Shown here piece by piece: positions 53,272 to 62,656 of a stretch of DNA of 64,000 bases (positions are counted from its first letter, which is position 1; every line of letters starts with the position of its first letter). Source of the stretch: Desulfarculales bacterium UBA696. GTDB taxonomy: Bacteria; Desulfobacterota; Syntrophobacteria; Syntrophobacterales; Syntrophobacteraceae. Below the pieces are notes generated by a model. It was given only the letters and a program-made list of their open reading frames with translations. It did not search any database and was not told where the DNA came from. The stretch spans positions 1 to 64,000 of the forward strand of contig DBMO01000069.1 of assembly GCA_002298995.1 (NCBI GenBank), read 5' to 3'. Made by a program: the position numbers and the translations under genes.

Positions 53272-54137
53272 AAGAGTGCCTCAAATGCGGGAATGTTCAT
53301 TCAACAGCCGGGTGGGAATGTCCCCGGTGTGGAGGCGTTCCGGAAACAGCCTACGGATTCAATTGCTTCGCTCCCGAGCTTAACGGGAGTGGAGAGTTTT
53401 TTTTGCCGGAATCATTCGAAGCGCTTGCCGAGTTGGAGGCCGAAAGCTTCTGGTTTCGTACGCGAAGAGAGCTCATCATGTGGGCTGTCGGGAACTACTT
53501 CTCACGTGCAAGATCGTTTATGGAGCTTGGATGTGGGACAGGGTTCATGCTGTCCAAGGTCGCCGAAGAATTTCCTGAATTTGCGCTTTTCGGCAGTGAG
53601 GTCGTTGCCGCCGCACTCATCTTTGTGGCTAGTCGGGTTCCGCGAGCGGAATTGATGCAAATAGATGCCCGCTCTGTTCCTTTTGCTAAACATTTCGATA
53701 TCATCGGGGCCTTCGACGTGCTCGAGCACATCGAAGAGGACGAACGTGTTTTGGGTCAGATACAGAAGGCGCTAAAGCCCGGAGGCGGACTTTTGCTCAC
53801 TGTGCCTCAGCACCCGCGACTCTGGAGTTGGATCGACGACTATTCCGGCCATTTGCGCCGCTACACCGCATCCGGTCTGCACAAAAAGCTCCTGAATGCC
53901 GGGTTCGAAATTCTGCTTAGCACGTCGTTCGTTTCACTGTTGCTGCCGGCAATGCTCTTGTCCAGATTGAGCAACCCATGGGCCAAAAATGATGACCCGG
54001 GAGCCGAGTTCAAACGGAGCCAGCGCTCGAATCGGTTGCTTGAAACAGTCTCCTTCTTTGAAAATCGCCTGATTCGAAGCGGCATTTCCTTCCCGCTCGG
54101 GGGATCGCGCCTTGTGGTCGCCCGACGCCTGAACTGA
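53268..54137 (+). CDS. SAM-dependent methyltransferase with N-terminal zinc ribbon
   Basis: Protein of 289 residues. The zinc ribbon uses C4, C7, C18 and C21 (CLKC ... CPRC). A class I methyltransferase core follows, with MELGCGTGFML as SAM motif I, DIIGAFDVLEHIEEDERVL as motif II/III, and LKPGGGLLLTVPQHP. It is likely to methylate a glycan or lipid-linked sugar, judging by its neighbours. Last gene of the plus-strand trio, convergent with gtrA. Confidence 0.9.
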   Translation: MKECLKCGNVHSTAGWECPRCGGVPETAYGFNCFAPELNGSGEFFLPESFEALAELEAESFWFRTRRELIMWAVGNYFSRARSFMELGCGTGFMLSKVAEEFPEFALFGSEVVAAALIFVASRVPRAELMQIDARSVPFAKHFDIIGAFDVLEHIEEDERVLGQIQKALKPGGGLLLTVPQHPRLWSWIDDYSGHLRRYTASGLHKKLLNAGFEILLSTSFVSLLLPAMLLSRLSNPWAKNDDPGAEFKRSQRSNRLLETVSFFENRLIRSGISFPLGGSRLVVARRLN

Positions 54138-54212
54138 AAACAACGCCACCCCTTAGCCCACCTCTGAAGCCGGCGCGGAAATGATCTCCGGCTTTTGTAT
54201 TCTGCAAAGATT

Positions 54213-54620
54213 TTAGTTATTCTGCTGGACCGGAAAGACAAAATACCTGAACAATAAAAACAGGATACCGGCCACTAGAAAGATCGCCACTGCCTGGACG
54301 AGTTGGTGCGGCAACATGAATTTGTCAACCAATAAGAACAACAGGGTCAGATTCACGCCATAACCTATGGCGTGGGCGATGACGTAGCGGAACATACCGT
54401 GGTGTGTTGGGCCCTGGTAGGAGAAGGAATACTTTGCCTGCCCGAAGTAGGCGGTAACCGCGCCGATTGGGTAGAGCATCGTCACGGCGAGCTTCGGTTC
54501 CAGCCATAGCCAAGTGATCCCCAGATAAATGAGGTAGCCCAACAGATTGTTAAGTACCCCTACCACGAAGTAGCGGACCATCTGGGCCAGTACCGGCCAT
54601 CCGCGATATTTCCGGAACAT
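54213..54620 (-). CDS. GtrA family small flippase-like membrane protein
   Basis: Protein of 135 residues with four membrane helices, from ATG 54620. GtrA proteins act with GtrB-type polyprenyl-phosphate glycosyltransferases and are thought to flip or deliver the lipid-linked sugar across the inner membrane. FVVGVLNNLLGYLIYLG and the aromatic FRYFVFP end are typical. It begins 1 base after the stop of the adenylating ligase gene, as the last gene of the operon opened by the GtrB-like chimera. Confidence 0.9.
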   Translation of the reverse strand: MFRKYRGWPVLAQMVRYFVVGVLNNLLGYLIYLGITWLWLEPKLAVTMLYPIGAVTAYFGQAKYSFSYQGPTHHGMFRYVIAHAIGYGVNLTLLFLLVDKFMLPHQLVQAVAIFLVAGILFLLFRYFVFPVQQNN

Positions 54621-54621
54621 A

Positions 54622-56172
54622 TTAGCGCTCAAGGGATGCGCGCAACTGCTGCCGATCCACCTTGCCATTTGGGTTCTTCGGCAGCTTTGGCATCACTATA
54701 AGCTTGCTCGGCACCATGTAATCAGGCAGGAGGTTGGCCAGGTCCGCCAGGAGGGACTTTTCTTCCACAACTTCCGCACAGGCCACGAAACCGATCAGCT
54801 TGCCGTAGGCGGCATGGGTCCGGTGGTACACCACGACGGCCTGATTCACCGGGGACAGCTTCACAAGAGCGTGCTCGATTTCTTCAAGTTCGATGCGGTA
54901 GCCCATGTGCTTTATCTGGTTGTCCTTGCGGCAAATGAAATGAAGCTCGCCCTCGGCCTCCCGGACGAGATCGCCGGTGCGGTACATACGCTTCATGAAC
55001 CGATCAGGGTCGGTGAGAGTATGGAAGGCGGCCGCTGTACGCTCCAGATCGTTAAAATAGCCAGCGGCTACGTTGGGCCCGATCAGGCAGAGTTCGCCAT
55101 TGTAAGCATCGCAATCTTGATCGTCCAGGATTCGATAATCGAAGTTGGGATTCAAGCGGCCCAGGGGCGGCAGTCCTGCCAGGTCCAGGAAATCCTTGTC
55201 TGTGAGCGTATAGGCGCTGCAGATGCAGGTGCATTCCGTCGGGCCATACACATTGATCAGGTTCGCCTGTCGGGAGAAGAGTGAGTAGAGCTTCTTCAGT
55301 TCCGCCTTGGGATAGCCTTCACCGCCGAAAACAATAGCGCGCAATGAAGGCAATGCGGCGGGCGTCATGGCCTTCATTGTCATTAAATAGATGAGCAGCG
55401 AGGGCACCGAGAACCAGATGGTGCATTCCATTTTTCCGACGTGGGCTATAAGCTCATACGGACTGGTTAGTAATTCCCGGTACACCGGACTCAGGGATGC
55501 CCCCGAGAATAACCCGACATAGAAATCAAAAACGGAATTGTCGAAATACATCGGGCTCAGATTGGCGAAATTGTCCTGGTCGGTGATGCCAAAGCATTCA
55601 CGGCCCCAGGTTATGAAATGCAAAACATTCTGGTGAGTAACGGCCACCCCCTTTGGGATGCCGGTGGAACCCGATGTGAACATGATGTAAGCAATGCATG
55701 CGCCGTCCACCAGGCCCATGAGCCGTTGTTGTTCCTCGCGCTCGGTGACGGATATAGCAGGCAGTTGCTCATCGGTCAGTAGAATCAACTCGCAGCCATG
55801 GAGGGAAGCAAGTTCCTCCATCCTTCCGGCAAAAGATGGGTCATCGTAGAAGAGCAAAGAGGCGCCGCTGACTTGAAGAATACTGGAAGTGCGCGCCACG
55901 GGCGAAGCGACATCGATGTTGACGTAGGCTATGCCGAGACGAAGCGCCGCAAGCATCAGGGCGTAGGACAGAGGCCGTTTGTTGTGGCCGATGGCAATCA
56001 CATCACCCCTGCTGCACCCATGGGCAAGGAGCAGGGCGGCCAGGCTTTCCGCCCTGCGGGACAAGTCCGCGTAGCTAAGGGACTGGTCGGGATAGCGCAA
56101 GGCGGGCCGATGGGAATGGGCTGACGCAATCTCTTCGAAGCATTTCCCAAGGTTATAATGATAGGTGCTCAC
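54622..56172 (-). CDS. AMP-forming acyl/aminoacyl ligase (adenylation domain)
   Basis: Stand-alone adenylation enzyme of 516 residues from GTG 56172; the frame to 56238 would overlap the upstream gene. Core motifs are YIMFTSGSTGIPKGVAVTH (A3), VYGPTECTC (A5), YRTGDL (A7) and NGKVDR with the catalytic Lys (A10). With a discrete carrier protein gene in the same operon, it probably activates an amino or hydroxy acid and loads the carrier, as DltA does for D-alanine. The substrate is not readable by eye. Confidence 0.9.
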   Translation of the reverse strand: MSTYHYNLGKCFEEIASAHSHRPALRYPDQSLSYADLSRRAESLAALLLAHGCSRGDVIAIGHNKRPLSYALMLAALRLGIAYVNIDVASPVARTSSILQVSGASLLFYDDPSFAGRMEELASLHGCELILLTDEQLPAISVTEREEQQRLMGLVDGACIAYIMFTSGSTGIPKGVAVTHQNVLHFITWGRECFGITDQDNFANLSPMYFDNSVFDFYVGLFSGASLSPVYRELLTSPYELIAHVGKMECTIWFSVPSLLIYLMTMKAMTPAALPSLRAIVFGGEGYPKAELKKLYSLFSRQANLINVYGPTECTCICSAYTLTDKDFLDLAGLPPLGRLNPNFDYRILDDQDCDAYNGELCLIGPNVAAGYFNDLERTAAAFHTLTDPDRFMKRMYRTGDLVREAEGELHFICRKDNQIKHMGYRIELEEIEHALVKLSPVNQAVVVYHRTHAAYGKLIGFVACAEVVEEKSLLADLANLLPDYMVPSKLIVMPKLPKNPNGKVDRQQLRASLER

Positions 56173-56194
56173 GGCAAACAACTCTCTACGGCGG

Positions 56195-56980
56195 TTATCG
56201 GTTGATGGTAAAAAATGGATAGGGAGGACGAGGCGCATGGAAGCCGACCGAGCGGCACAGTTGCATGGAGCCGGCGTTATTGGAAAAGCAATCCCACAGC
56301 GGCTGCAAGGACTGCTCGAAACAGCGCTTCACGAAGTGCATGACAGTGATCTTCCCGAGCCCAAGTTCGCGAAACTCTGGAAGTGTTAGCACGTCGATTT
56401 CGGCGCGGCGATCCGCCTGCGCGGCGGAGTAGCAAATAGAAGCGGGCCTGCCGTCGCAGAACGCAACTACCGCATTGGATTTATGGATAAAATCCTCTGG
56501 ATTGCGCCAGAACCTGCCAACCACTCCAAATGCACGCTCGATTTCGTCCGCATTCAGCTCATAGCCGCTTTGCAGTTCGATTTTATCCGGCCGTTCCAAG
56601 GCGGCAAATTGGTTGTCGAACGACCTGTCCGGTTCAATGAAGAATCGCTGCCGGAAAGAGCGCAGAGACTCCCATTTCGGATCGTTAAGGAATCGCGGAA
56701 GATAGGGCGTGTAAAGCCGGACCTTGGGTGCGGTGAAGCGCCTGTCGATCAGAAGATGCCGCTCCAGGTCCGCCTCGAAACGGGCACAGGGATGACCGAA
56801 AATCTGAGCAAATCCGAACGCGTGTTCAACATACACCTGCCGGGGCGCCGCATTGTCGTCCGAATAAACCTCGCCGTCCTGCTCGTCGAGAAGCACTGAC
56901 GCGATCAAGGGAAAGAACGATTCAGCGCCGCGGTACAGCTCGAGTGCGGCAGGGTAGGAGGTTTTATCCAATCTCACCAT
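56195..56980 (-). CDS. GNAT family N-acyltransferase
   Basis: Protein of 261 residues with a C-terminal GNAT core: a beta-strand region IDVLTLPEFRELGLGKITVM holding a variant of the R/Q-x-x-G-x-G/A acyl-CoA loop (RELGLGK), then SMQLCRSVGF as motif B. The N-terminal 140 residues are variable. It lies between the SDR and ligase genes, so it may transfer the carrier-bound or CoA-bound acyl group to an amino sugar. Confident on fold, not on substrate. Confidence 0.82.
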   Translation of the reverse strand: MVRLDKTSYPAALELYRGAESFFPLIASVLLDEQDGEVYSDDNAAPRQVYVEHAFGFAQIFGHPCARFEADLERHLLIDRRFTAPKVRLYTPYLPRFLNDPKWESLRSFRQRFFIEPDRSFDNQFAALERPDKIELQSGYELNADEIERAFGVVGRFWRNPEDFIHKSNAVVAFCDGRPASICYSAAQADRRAEIDVLTLPEFRELGLGKITVMHFVKRCFEQSLQPLWDCFSNNAGSMQLCRSVGFHAPRPPYPFFTINR

Positions 56981-56981
56981 C

Positions 56982-57722
56982 TCAGATCGTCAACCCTCCA
57001 TTGACGTTTAACACAACCCCGTTCATGAAGTCGTTTTCAATCAGGGCGGCAACCGCCTGCGCCACTTCGCGGGCTTTCCCCAGCCGCCGCAGGGGCGTAC
57101 TGGACTGGACGTGCTTCAACACGGATTCGTTCAGGGCGCCGCGGGTGGACGGGGTGTCGACAAATCCCGGCGCCACGGCATTGCAGCGAATGCCCCAACG
57201 GCCAAGTTCCTTCGACCAGGTGACGGTCATGGCGTTTACCCCGGCCTTGGCGGCGGAATAGGCAGTCTGACCCTCGTTGCCCTGGGCGCTGATAGAACTG
57301 ATACTGACAATTGCTCCCTTTATCCGGCGTCTCACCATCTGCTCCACCACTGCCGAAGTGACAATGAATACCGAATCCAGGTTGGCGATCAGCGAGTCGC
57401 GATAACGGCCATAGTCGTGCATCATCGCGTCGGGATTCATGATATTTACAAAAGGCTCGCTGAAGATCACCCCCGCATTATTGATCAGGATGTCGAGCCG
57501 GCCGTGCCGGGCTATTATTTCAGCCACGGCTGCCTTGACTTCCTCCGGCCGGGTCACATCCACCTGCTTGGGGTCCAGGTGTTCCGGCAATCCGGCAAGC
57601 GCTTCAGCGTTGCGGTCGGCCACCACAACCGTGGCCCCAAGCCCGGACAGGTGGCTCGCAATGGCAAAACCCAAACCCTGGGCTCCGCCGGTGACCAGCG
57701 CCACTGCTCCCTTAATTTCCAA
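56982..57722 (-). CDS. Short-chain dehydrogenase/reductase, FabG-like
   Basis: Protein of 246 residues from TTG 57722, which follows GAGGG at about 7 bases; TTG 57737 is an alternative. It has the NAD(P) motif TGGAQGLG, then DVT and NNAG. The catalytic triad sits in SISSIS followed by YSAAKAG, and PGFVDTP is typical of classical SDRs. A carrier-linked ketoreductase step would fit the adjacent carrier protein gene, with which it overlaps by 11 bases. Confidence 0.9.
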   Translation of the reverse strand: MEIKGAVALVTGGAQGLGFAIASHLSGLGATVVVADRNAEALAGLPEHLDPKQVDVTRPEEVKAAVAEIIARHGRLDILINNAGVIFSEPFVNIMNPDAMMHDYGRYRDSLIANLDSVFIVTSAVVEQMVRRRIKGAIVSISSISAQGNEGQTAYSAAKAGVNAMTVTWSKELGRWGIRCNAVAPGFVDTPSTRGALNESVLKHVQSSTPLRRLGKAREVAQAVAALIENDFMNGVVLNVNGGLTI

Positions 57723-57972
57723 GGCCCGCCCTCTCAACTTCCAGGGTTACTCCCTTGTCTTTGAGCATCTGAATGATACCGGCAACCGACACCATCCTCA
57801 AAATGTCCGGAATCTCCAGGGCGATATCGTATTCCCTCTCAAGCGACATCACCAGGTCCATCTGCTTCAGGGAGTCCCAGGTCCCCACATCGGCCTTGGT
57901 GAGATCGGGATGAATCTGGGACTCTCGCAGTCCAAATACCTCGGCCAGGATCGCGGCCAAACGTTTGTTCAT
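57712..57972 (-). CDS. Acyl/peptidyl carrier protein
   Basis: Protein of 86 residues with the phosphopantetheine site Ser34 in TWDSLKQMDL and acidic four-helix character. It is a discrete carrier for the acyl group activated by the ligase encoded four genes downstream. ATG 57972 overlaps the stop region of the preceding hexapeptide transferase gene by 1-2 bases, and the ORF end overlaps the SDR gene. Confidence 0.9.
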   Translation of the reverse strand: MNKRLAAILAEVFGLRESQIHPDLTKADVGTWDSLKQMDLVMSLEREYDIALEIPDILRMVSVAGIIQMLKDKGVTLEVERAGLGN

Positions 57973-57973
57973 A

Positions 57974-58645
57974 TCAAACCCCAAAATACTTCACATAATC
58001 TTCGGAAGAACAACGGAAAGGTTCGGCGGAGCGGGCCAGATGCACCGTATGGGGCTTGGTATCCTTGGAAATCATGGCTGACGCACCCACAATGTTGTAC
58101 TCTCCCACCGTCATCTCGTTAACCACGGTCGCATTCACCCCCACAAAGCTGTTGCGAAGCACCTTCGCCTTGCCCGAAATGACAGTTCCAGCCGCAATCC
58201 AGCAGTTTTCCTCGACAAGGCTGTGGTGAGCCAGAGTGACATTGCACCAGATCATGGTGTTGGCCCCGACCCTTGCATGCGGCTCGATGACCGCGGATGG
58301 AAGAACAACGCAGCCTTCTCCCAATGGATGGCGGGAGTACACATTGGCATCCGGGTGGACATAGGTCTCAACGGTGTAGCCCATTTCCTTCAGGCGCAGG
58401 AATAAGGATTCGCGCACCTTATTGAGATTGCTGTAGCCGGCAGCCATCATGACCCGGCAGGTTTGCGGCGGGAAGGTTTCCCTTACCTGCGAAAGCCCCA
58501 CGGCGGTAAGTCCCTCTACGCTGCCCTGGGCGACGAATTCATCATCCACGGTGAGTCCCAGCACCTCATACCGGCTGTCTCCCAGCAGGTACGAGTAAAG
58601 GATCTCGGCAGTGATTGCATTGCCTGCCAGGATTATTCGGCTCAT
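57974..58645 (-). CDS. Hexapeptide-repeat acyltransferase (NeuD/PglD-like)
   Basis: Protein of 223 residues. An N-terminal Rossmann-like domain (MSRIILAGNAITAEILYSYL) is followed by a left-handed beta-helix with hexapeptide repeats at about 100-190. PglD/NeuD proteins O- or N-acylate sugars using acetyl-CoA. Active-site-like His residues sit in LAHHSLVEENC. The start overlaps the propeller gene stop by 4 bases. Confidence 0.88.
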   Translation of the reverse strand: MSRIILAGNAITAEILYSYLLGDSRYEVLGLTVDDEFVAQGSVEGLTAVGLSQVRETFPPQTCRVMMAAGYSNLNKVRESLFLRLKEMGYTVETYVHPDANVYSRHPLGEGCVVLPSAVIEPHARVGANTMIWCNVTLAHHSLVEENCWIAAGTVISGKAKVLRNSFVGVNATVVNEMTVGEYNIVGASAMISKDTKPHTVHLARSAEPFRCSSEDYVKYFGV

Positions 58646-59589
58646 CCATCCTCCTCCATAACCGCAAGACCGAAGCCGGTTTTCCCATAACCGTTGCCGT
58701 TGTACAACATGTAAATGATGCCACGGTGCTCAAAGATATAGGGATAGCAGATCATCTCGCTGTCCCATCCATCGGGGGAAATATCCATGCCCGAGATGGC
58801 ATCGTTTCGAAGCCATTGCCTGCCATCCCCGGATGATGCGAAACCGATGCGGTAGGTATCTATTTCCTTCGTCCCCCGGTGGGCAAACCACATGAAGTAG
58901 GTGCCATCCGACCGATAAACGCTCGGCCGGCCGAAAGCATATTCATATTCATCAGCGAACGGAATACACAATCCCGGATGGCAAACCCAATCGATGCCGT
59001 CGGAAGACTCGGCGTAATGGATGCCGTAGTAATGCTTCCAGCCGTCCTCCGTCTTTTCCCACTTTACCCCCGAGTTGTACCAGGTCTGCCATTTATCCCC
59101 GGATACATGAAATGCCGTTGCCGCGGCAAAGAGGGGATTATCCTTGTCCCGTCCCAGTACCGGACCCAAAAACTCCCGCGTCAGCGTCAATTCGCGCGGG
59201 TCCAGAATCGCACGTCCGGTATCGCAGATCCATAGGGTATCCGGCAAGTTCTGCCAGCCGACGTAATAGAGGTATATTGTCTCCCGGTGTTTGACCAGAC
59301 AGACGCTTATCACGCCGTCGCAATCGAAGCATCCGGGCTCGCCATGGCGCAGGGCCAGCTTCGGCTCTCCCACCAGCATCATGTTCCCATCAGCCACCGT
59401 GGCATAAGAGAGAAATATATGGGAGCGCTGTTTGGAATCGCGCCGTGTGAAAGCAATGACGAAAATGTCGTCCTTGTAATGCACGGCGCAGGGGTGGGAA
59501 CCGTGGCTGAAATCCGTGCCGGTGGGATCAAAAATCAGGCCCCTTTTTTTCCAGGGAAAGGGCCTGTTTTCGTTCAGAAAGCGTTTCAT
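58642..59589 (-). CDS. Five-bladed beta-propeller, glycosidase-like protein (GH43/GH32-like fold)
   Basis: Protein of 315 residues with repeated strand patterns typical of five-bladed propeller glycosidases: HPCAVHYKDDIFVIAFT, FGRPSVYRSDGTYFMWFAHR, and CYPYIFEHRGIIYMLYNG. No signal peptide is seen, so a cytosolic role is likely, perhaps a sugar-modifying or non-hydrolytic binding function in the glycan pathway. Catalytic acids were not assigned with confidence. It sits between a methyltransferase and the hexapeptide transferase. Confidence 0.75.
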   Translation of the reverse strand: MKRFLNENRPFPWKKRGLIFDPTGTDFSHGSHPCAVHYKDDIFVIAFTRRDSKQRSHIFLSYATVADGNMMLVGEPKLALRHGEPGCFDCDGVISVCLVKHRETIYLYYVGWQNLPDTLWICDTGRAILDPRELTLTREFLGPVLGRDKDNPLFAAATAFHVSGDKWQTWYNSGVKWEKTEDGWKHYYGIHYAESSDGIDWVCHPGLCIPFADEYEYAFGRPSVYRSDGTYFMWFAHRGTKEIDTYRIGFASSGDGRQWLRNDAISGMDISPDGWDSEMICYPYIFEHRGIIYMLYNGNGYGKTGFGLAVMEEDG

Positions 59590-59606
59590 CTATTATTTGT
59601 CCTGCA

Positions 59607-60584
59607 TCAACGTCCGGGCTGACCGCCGCGGAGCAATAGCTCGATGTACTCCACCCGGCTCATCCCGAGGCGTTCCGCCTCGGCGTAGACACGATCCCTG
59701 AGGGCGGGATCAACCCCTTCAAGCTGGCCGAAATAACGGGTCCGGATGCTGCCGCCTCGCGACCCGAGATGTGGCACATCGATATTGATGGGTGGCGGCC
59801 CATCGGAGACTGAAAACTCGATCACGTAGAAACAGTTGCTCAATTCCCAACTCAACCGGACCGATCTGGCGGATTCGGGCAGCAGCGCCAGGGGAACCTC
59901 ACAGGCGTACAAGGGATTGTTCCGGATGAGCATTTGCCCGAACTCGGTATTCCTGAGCCAGGGCGCCACGCCCTCATCGCCTATTACGACCTTCCCGCCT
60001 AGCCTTACGACGCGGTTCATTTCGGCAATGCCCTTGCGGATATCCGAGAAAAGGTTGATACCCCCGAAATGGTAAGCCGCGTCGAAGTAGCCGTCGGCGA
60101 AGGGCAGGTTCGTCGCATCGCTTACCGAAAAGTGCAAATCCACGCCGGATCGGACTAATTCGGCCTGATAGCGCGCCACCGCCGCCAGAAGCATCTGCTG
60201 GGCGATGTCCAGGACGTATATTTCGCCATGCCCCTCCAGGCCGCGGCCAAGATAGGGCAGGTCGTTGCCGGCTCCGGCCCCGGTAACCAGTACCTTATGG
60301 CCCTTGGCAAGTTGCAGCCGTTTCACCAGATTCTCACGAACGCGGGCTTCCTCCGTTCCAAAAGTGGTGAACAACCAGCGTAGCGCATTGTCATGCAGGA
60401 TCGCCGCATTCTGCCGGGCGTATTCGTTGGCGTCTTCGGGTTGTTTCGCAAAAACCGGTACATGGTAGCCGGGCGCGTAGGGAAAGAAATGCCCCTTAGG
60501 GCAGGAGAGGCCTTCCACGCCGGCAACCAGCAGCGCCCGATTGCATCCCGCTTCTGTACAGTAATAATTCGGTTGATCGGCCAT
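59607..60584 (-). CDS. SAM-dependent methyltransferase with zinc-ribbon N-terminus
   Basis: Protein of 325 residues from ATG 60584; a 71-codon upstream frame is shadow. A small Cys/His ribbon uses C9, C14, C28 and H32. The class I core has VLVTGAGAGNDLPYLG as SAM motif I and FSVSDATNLPFADGYFDAAYHF as motifs II-III. The C-terminal 60 residues are helical. The substrate is probably a sugar or lipid-linked intermediate. It follows the other methyltransferase gene by 4 bases. Confidence 0.88.
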   Translation of the reverse strand: MADQPNYYCTEAGCNRALLVAGVEGLSCPKGHFFPYAPGYHVPVFAKQPEDANEYARQNAAILHDNALRWLFTTFGTEEARVRENLVKRLQLAKGHKVLVTGAGAGNDLPYLGRGLEGHGEIYVLDIAQQMLLAAVARYQAELVRSGVDLHFSVSDATNLPFADGYFDAAYHFGGINLFSDIRKGIAEMNRVVRLGGKVVIGDEGVAPWLRNTEFGQMLIRNNPLYACEVPLALLPESARSVRLSWELSNCFYVIEFSVSDGPPPINIDVPHLGSRGGSIRTRYFGQLEGVDPALRDRVYAEAERLGMSRVEYIELLLRGGQPGR

Positions 60585-60588
60585 GGGT

Positions 60589-61284
60589 TTAACTCTTCCG
60601 GCAGACGACCCAGAATACACGCTCCTGGATGCCATAATAGTTGTTATCGGCGAAACCGAAAGAAAAATTCGCGAACCAGGGGGAGAAATACTCCTCGATT
60701 TCCCGTGTTTCCGAGAAGGCATGCAGGCGATAGCCATTGCGGTTGTCGTAAGGGTCCGAGCTGATGACGAAGGAGCCGTCCGCCAATTCGACCGCATCCC
60801 TGAAGATGTAAGAGCTCTTGCATGCCACCGAGGCTACCAGGTGGCCCCCCTTTTTCAATACCCGCGCATATTCGGTCAGATTGTCGGCGAAGGGCTCGCC
60901 TTCGTCGCAGTAGTAACAACAATGACAGGCGAGGATGTAGTCGAAAGAGCCGCTTTCAAACGGAATGCCGCTGTTCCTGCCGATACGCAAATCCGCGGTG
61001 TGCCCCAGCTTCGCCAGCCGGTCGCTGGTCTGATCCACGATTGCCTGGGTGATCTCGATGCCGCTTACGGCAAGCCCCTGGTCGCAAAGAAAGACCGTGT
61101 TGCGGCCATCTCCAAAAGCGACATCGAGTATGCGCTCCCCCGCGGCCGGCTTTTTGAAATTCAGGGCAGGATAGTTCGCCAGGAAAGTACGCACCACGAA
61201 TTCTGTGGGATAAACCTTTATCGCCTTATTTTTGGCGTAATATCGTTCATAGCTGGAATCAATTTTGCGATTTCGATCGTCCAT
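60589..61284 (-). CDS. SAM-dependent methyltransferase
   Basis: Class I methyltransferase of 231 residues from ATG 61284, with GGGA 6 bases upstream: ILDVAFGDGRNTVFL as motif I and FDYILACHCCYYC near motif II, then LKKGGHLVAS. The CHCCYYC stretch is unusual and could bind metal, but I cannot show that. The gene overlaps the chimera gene by 26 bases, so it is the second gene of the operon. Confidence 0.88.
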   Translation of the reverse strand: MDDRNRKIDSSYERYYAKNKAIKVYPTEFVVRTFLANYPALNFKKPAAGERILDVAFGDGRNTVFLCDQGLAVSGIEITQAIVDQTSDRLAKLGHTADLRIGRNSGIPFESGSFDYILACHCCYYCDEGEPFADNLTEYARVLKKGGHLVASVACKSSYIFRDAVELADGSFVISSDPYDNRNGYRLHAFSETREIEEYFSPWFANFSFGFADNNYYGIQERVFWVVCRKS

Positions 61285-62656
61285 AGATATCCCGGATAAT
61301 GGCATTAGGCCTTTGCTTTGTTTCGGAAAAAACTTTCGCAAGATAGATCCCGATAACTCCAATAAAAGATATGATCATGCCGCCAAACACCCAGATGGAT
61401 ACCATGACGGAAGTCCAACCGTCCAACGGCCGGGACAGGACCATGCGATTGAAACTGAGGTAGCCCGCATATCCAAGTGCACAGGCCAATATGCTGATGC
61501 CCAGATAAAATATCAGCTTCAGGGGGACTTCGCTGAAGGAGGCAATGGCATTCATGGCGTGTTCGATCTTCCTGGGCAAGCTGTAAGTCGAGCTGCTGGA
61601 CATATGCTTTTTGACTGTTTTTTCGCACTGCTTGAAGCCGGTGCTCACCCAAAGGCATGAAATAACAGCCTCCCGCTCCTTGTATTGCAGCAGGGCATCA
61701 ACATAGCGGCGACTCATTAACCGTGCGGTGACGATGTTTCGCGGGTGGTCGATATTGCATAGCCAGTTAAAGACGGAGTAATAGATTTCACCGCTCCATC
61801 TTTCGAACCAGCCACCCTTGCGCTCCTGCTGTTTTCCGTAAACCACATCGGCTTTCTCGGAAGCCATCAGGGCGGCAAAATCAAGCAGCCACTCCGGTTC
61901 CTCTTCCAGGTCGCTGTCGATCAGGAATATCCGCTCCCCCAACGCATGTTCAAGACCGGCCACCATGGCTTTGTGGTGGCCGAAATTCCTCGAAAGATCA
62001 ACCACGACAACATGACTGTCTTTTTGCGAGAGCTTGACCGCCAGATCAAGGCTATCGTCCGGCGAACCGTCATTGACCATAATGATTTCGTAGTCGGTCC
62101 CGACCAGTTGCCGCGCGGCGGCACCGGCACGCCGGTGAAACTCGGATAAGTAAGGGGCGGATTTGTAAAGGGTCGTAACAATGGAGAGTTTAACGTTGGC
62201 GGGCGCTTGATCGGTCAGGGCATTCTTTGCATCATCCAGGGTGCTGCTCTTGATCCTTGCACCGGTGGATTCTATTTGGGCCCGGACGGCCGCAAACATT
62301 TCCTCGGCTATGCCGGCCTTGGCCATTTGCCTGCGAAACTTCACCAACTCCATTTCGTCGGGAATGGGATCAATCGGCGACAGCCCGAGGAATCGGCGAA
62401 AGGACAACCGGTCGGCGCACTCTACTTCACATTCCGTATCGGACAAACCGTACCACAGTTGAAGGAGCAGCATCTTGAAGCAGACGAGAGGCTCGATGGA
62501 CGGCGTTCTGGTATTTTCGTGGAATGTTGGCCAATAGGCGTCGAAGACAGCCCAATCCACGAAGCCGGTCACATTTACAAGGAAGTGCCGGTCGGAAACG
62601 TGAAGTTCCAGCAACTCGTCCCCGAATTGTTTCCGCGGTTCCACACGCCCCGGCAT
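61259..62656 (-). CDS. Transposase-glycosyltransferase chimera (IS5-like N-terminus fused to GtrB-like GT2)
   Basis: Protein of 465 residues made of two unrelated parts. Residues 1-141 are the N-terminal DUF772 region of an IS5-like transposase (FKMLLLQLWYGLSDTECEVE, then SFRRFLGLSP). The reading frame then passes without a stop at about 62195-62235 into a family 2 glycosyltransferase with VNDGSPDDS (195-203), the DSDLEEEPEW DxD region, and two C-terminal membrane helices (about 375-430). That is the GtrB/polyprenyl-phosphate glycosyltransferase layout, partnered with GtrA at the end of the operon. No ATG, GTG or TTG lies at the natural GT2 start (ANVKLSIVTTLYK), so the GT part can be made only as the fusion or from an internal non-standard start. 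Confidence 0.88.
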   Translation of the reverse strand: MPGRVEPRKQFGDELLELHVSDRHFLVNVTGFVDWAVFDAYWPTFHENTRTPSIEPLVCFKMLLLQLWYGLSDTECEVECADRLSFRRFLGLSPIDPIPDEMELVKFRRQMAKAGIAEEMFAAVRAQIESTGARIKSSTLDDAKNALTDQAPANVKLSIVTTLYKSAPYLSEFHRRAGAAARQLVGTDYEIIMVNDGSPDDSLDLAVKLSQKDSHVVVVDLSRNFGHHKAMVAGLEHALGERIFLIDSDLEEEPEWLLDFAALMASEKADVVYGKQQERKGGWFERWSGEIYYSVFNWLCNIDHPRNIVTARLMSRRYVDALLQYKEREAVISCLWVSTGFKQCEKTVKKHMSSSSTYSLPRKIEHAMNAIASFSEVPLKLIFYLGISILACALGYAGYLSFNRMVLSRPLDGWTSVMVSIWVFGGMIISFIGVIGIYLAKVFSETKQRPNAIIRDIYGRSKSQN

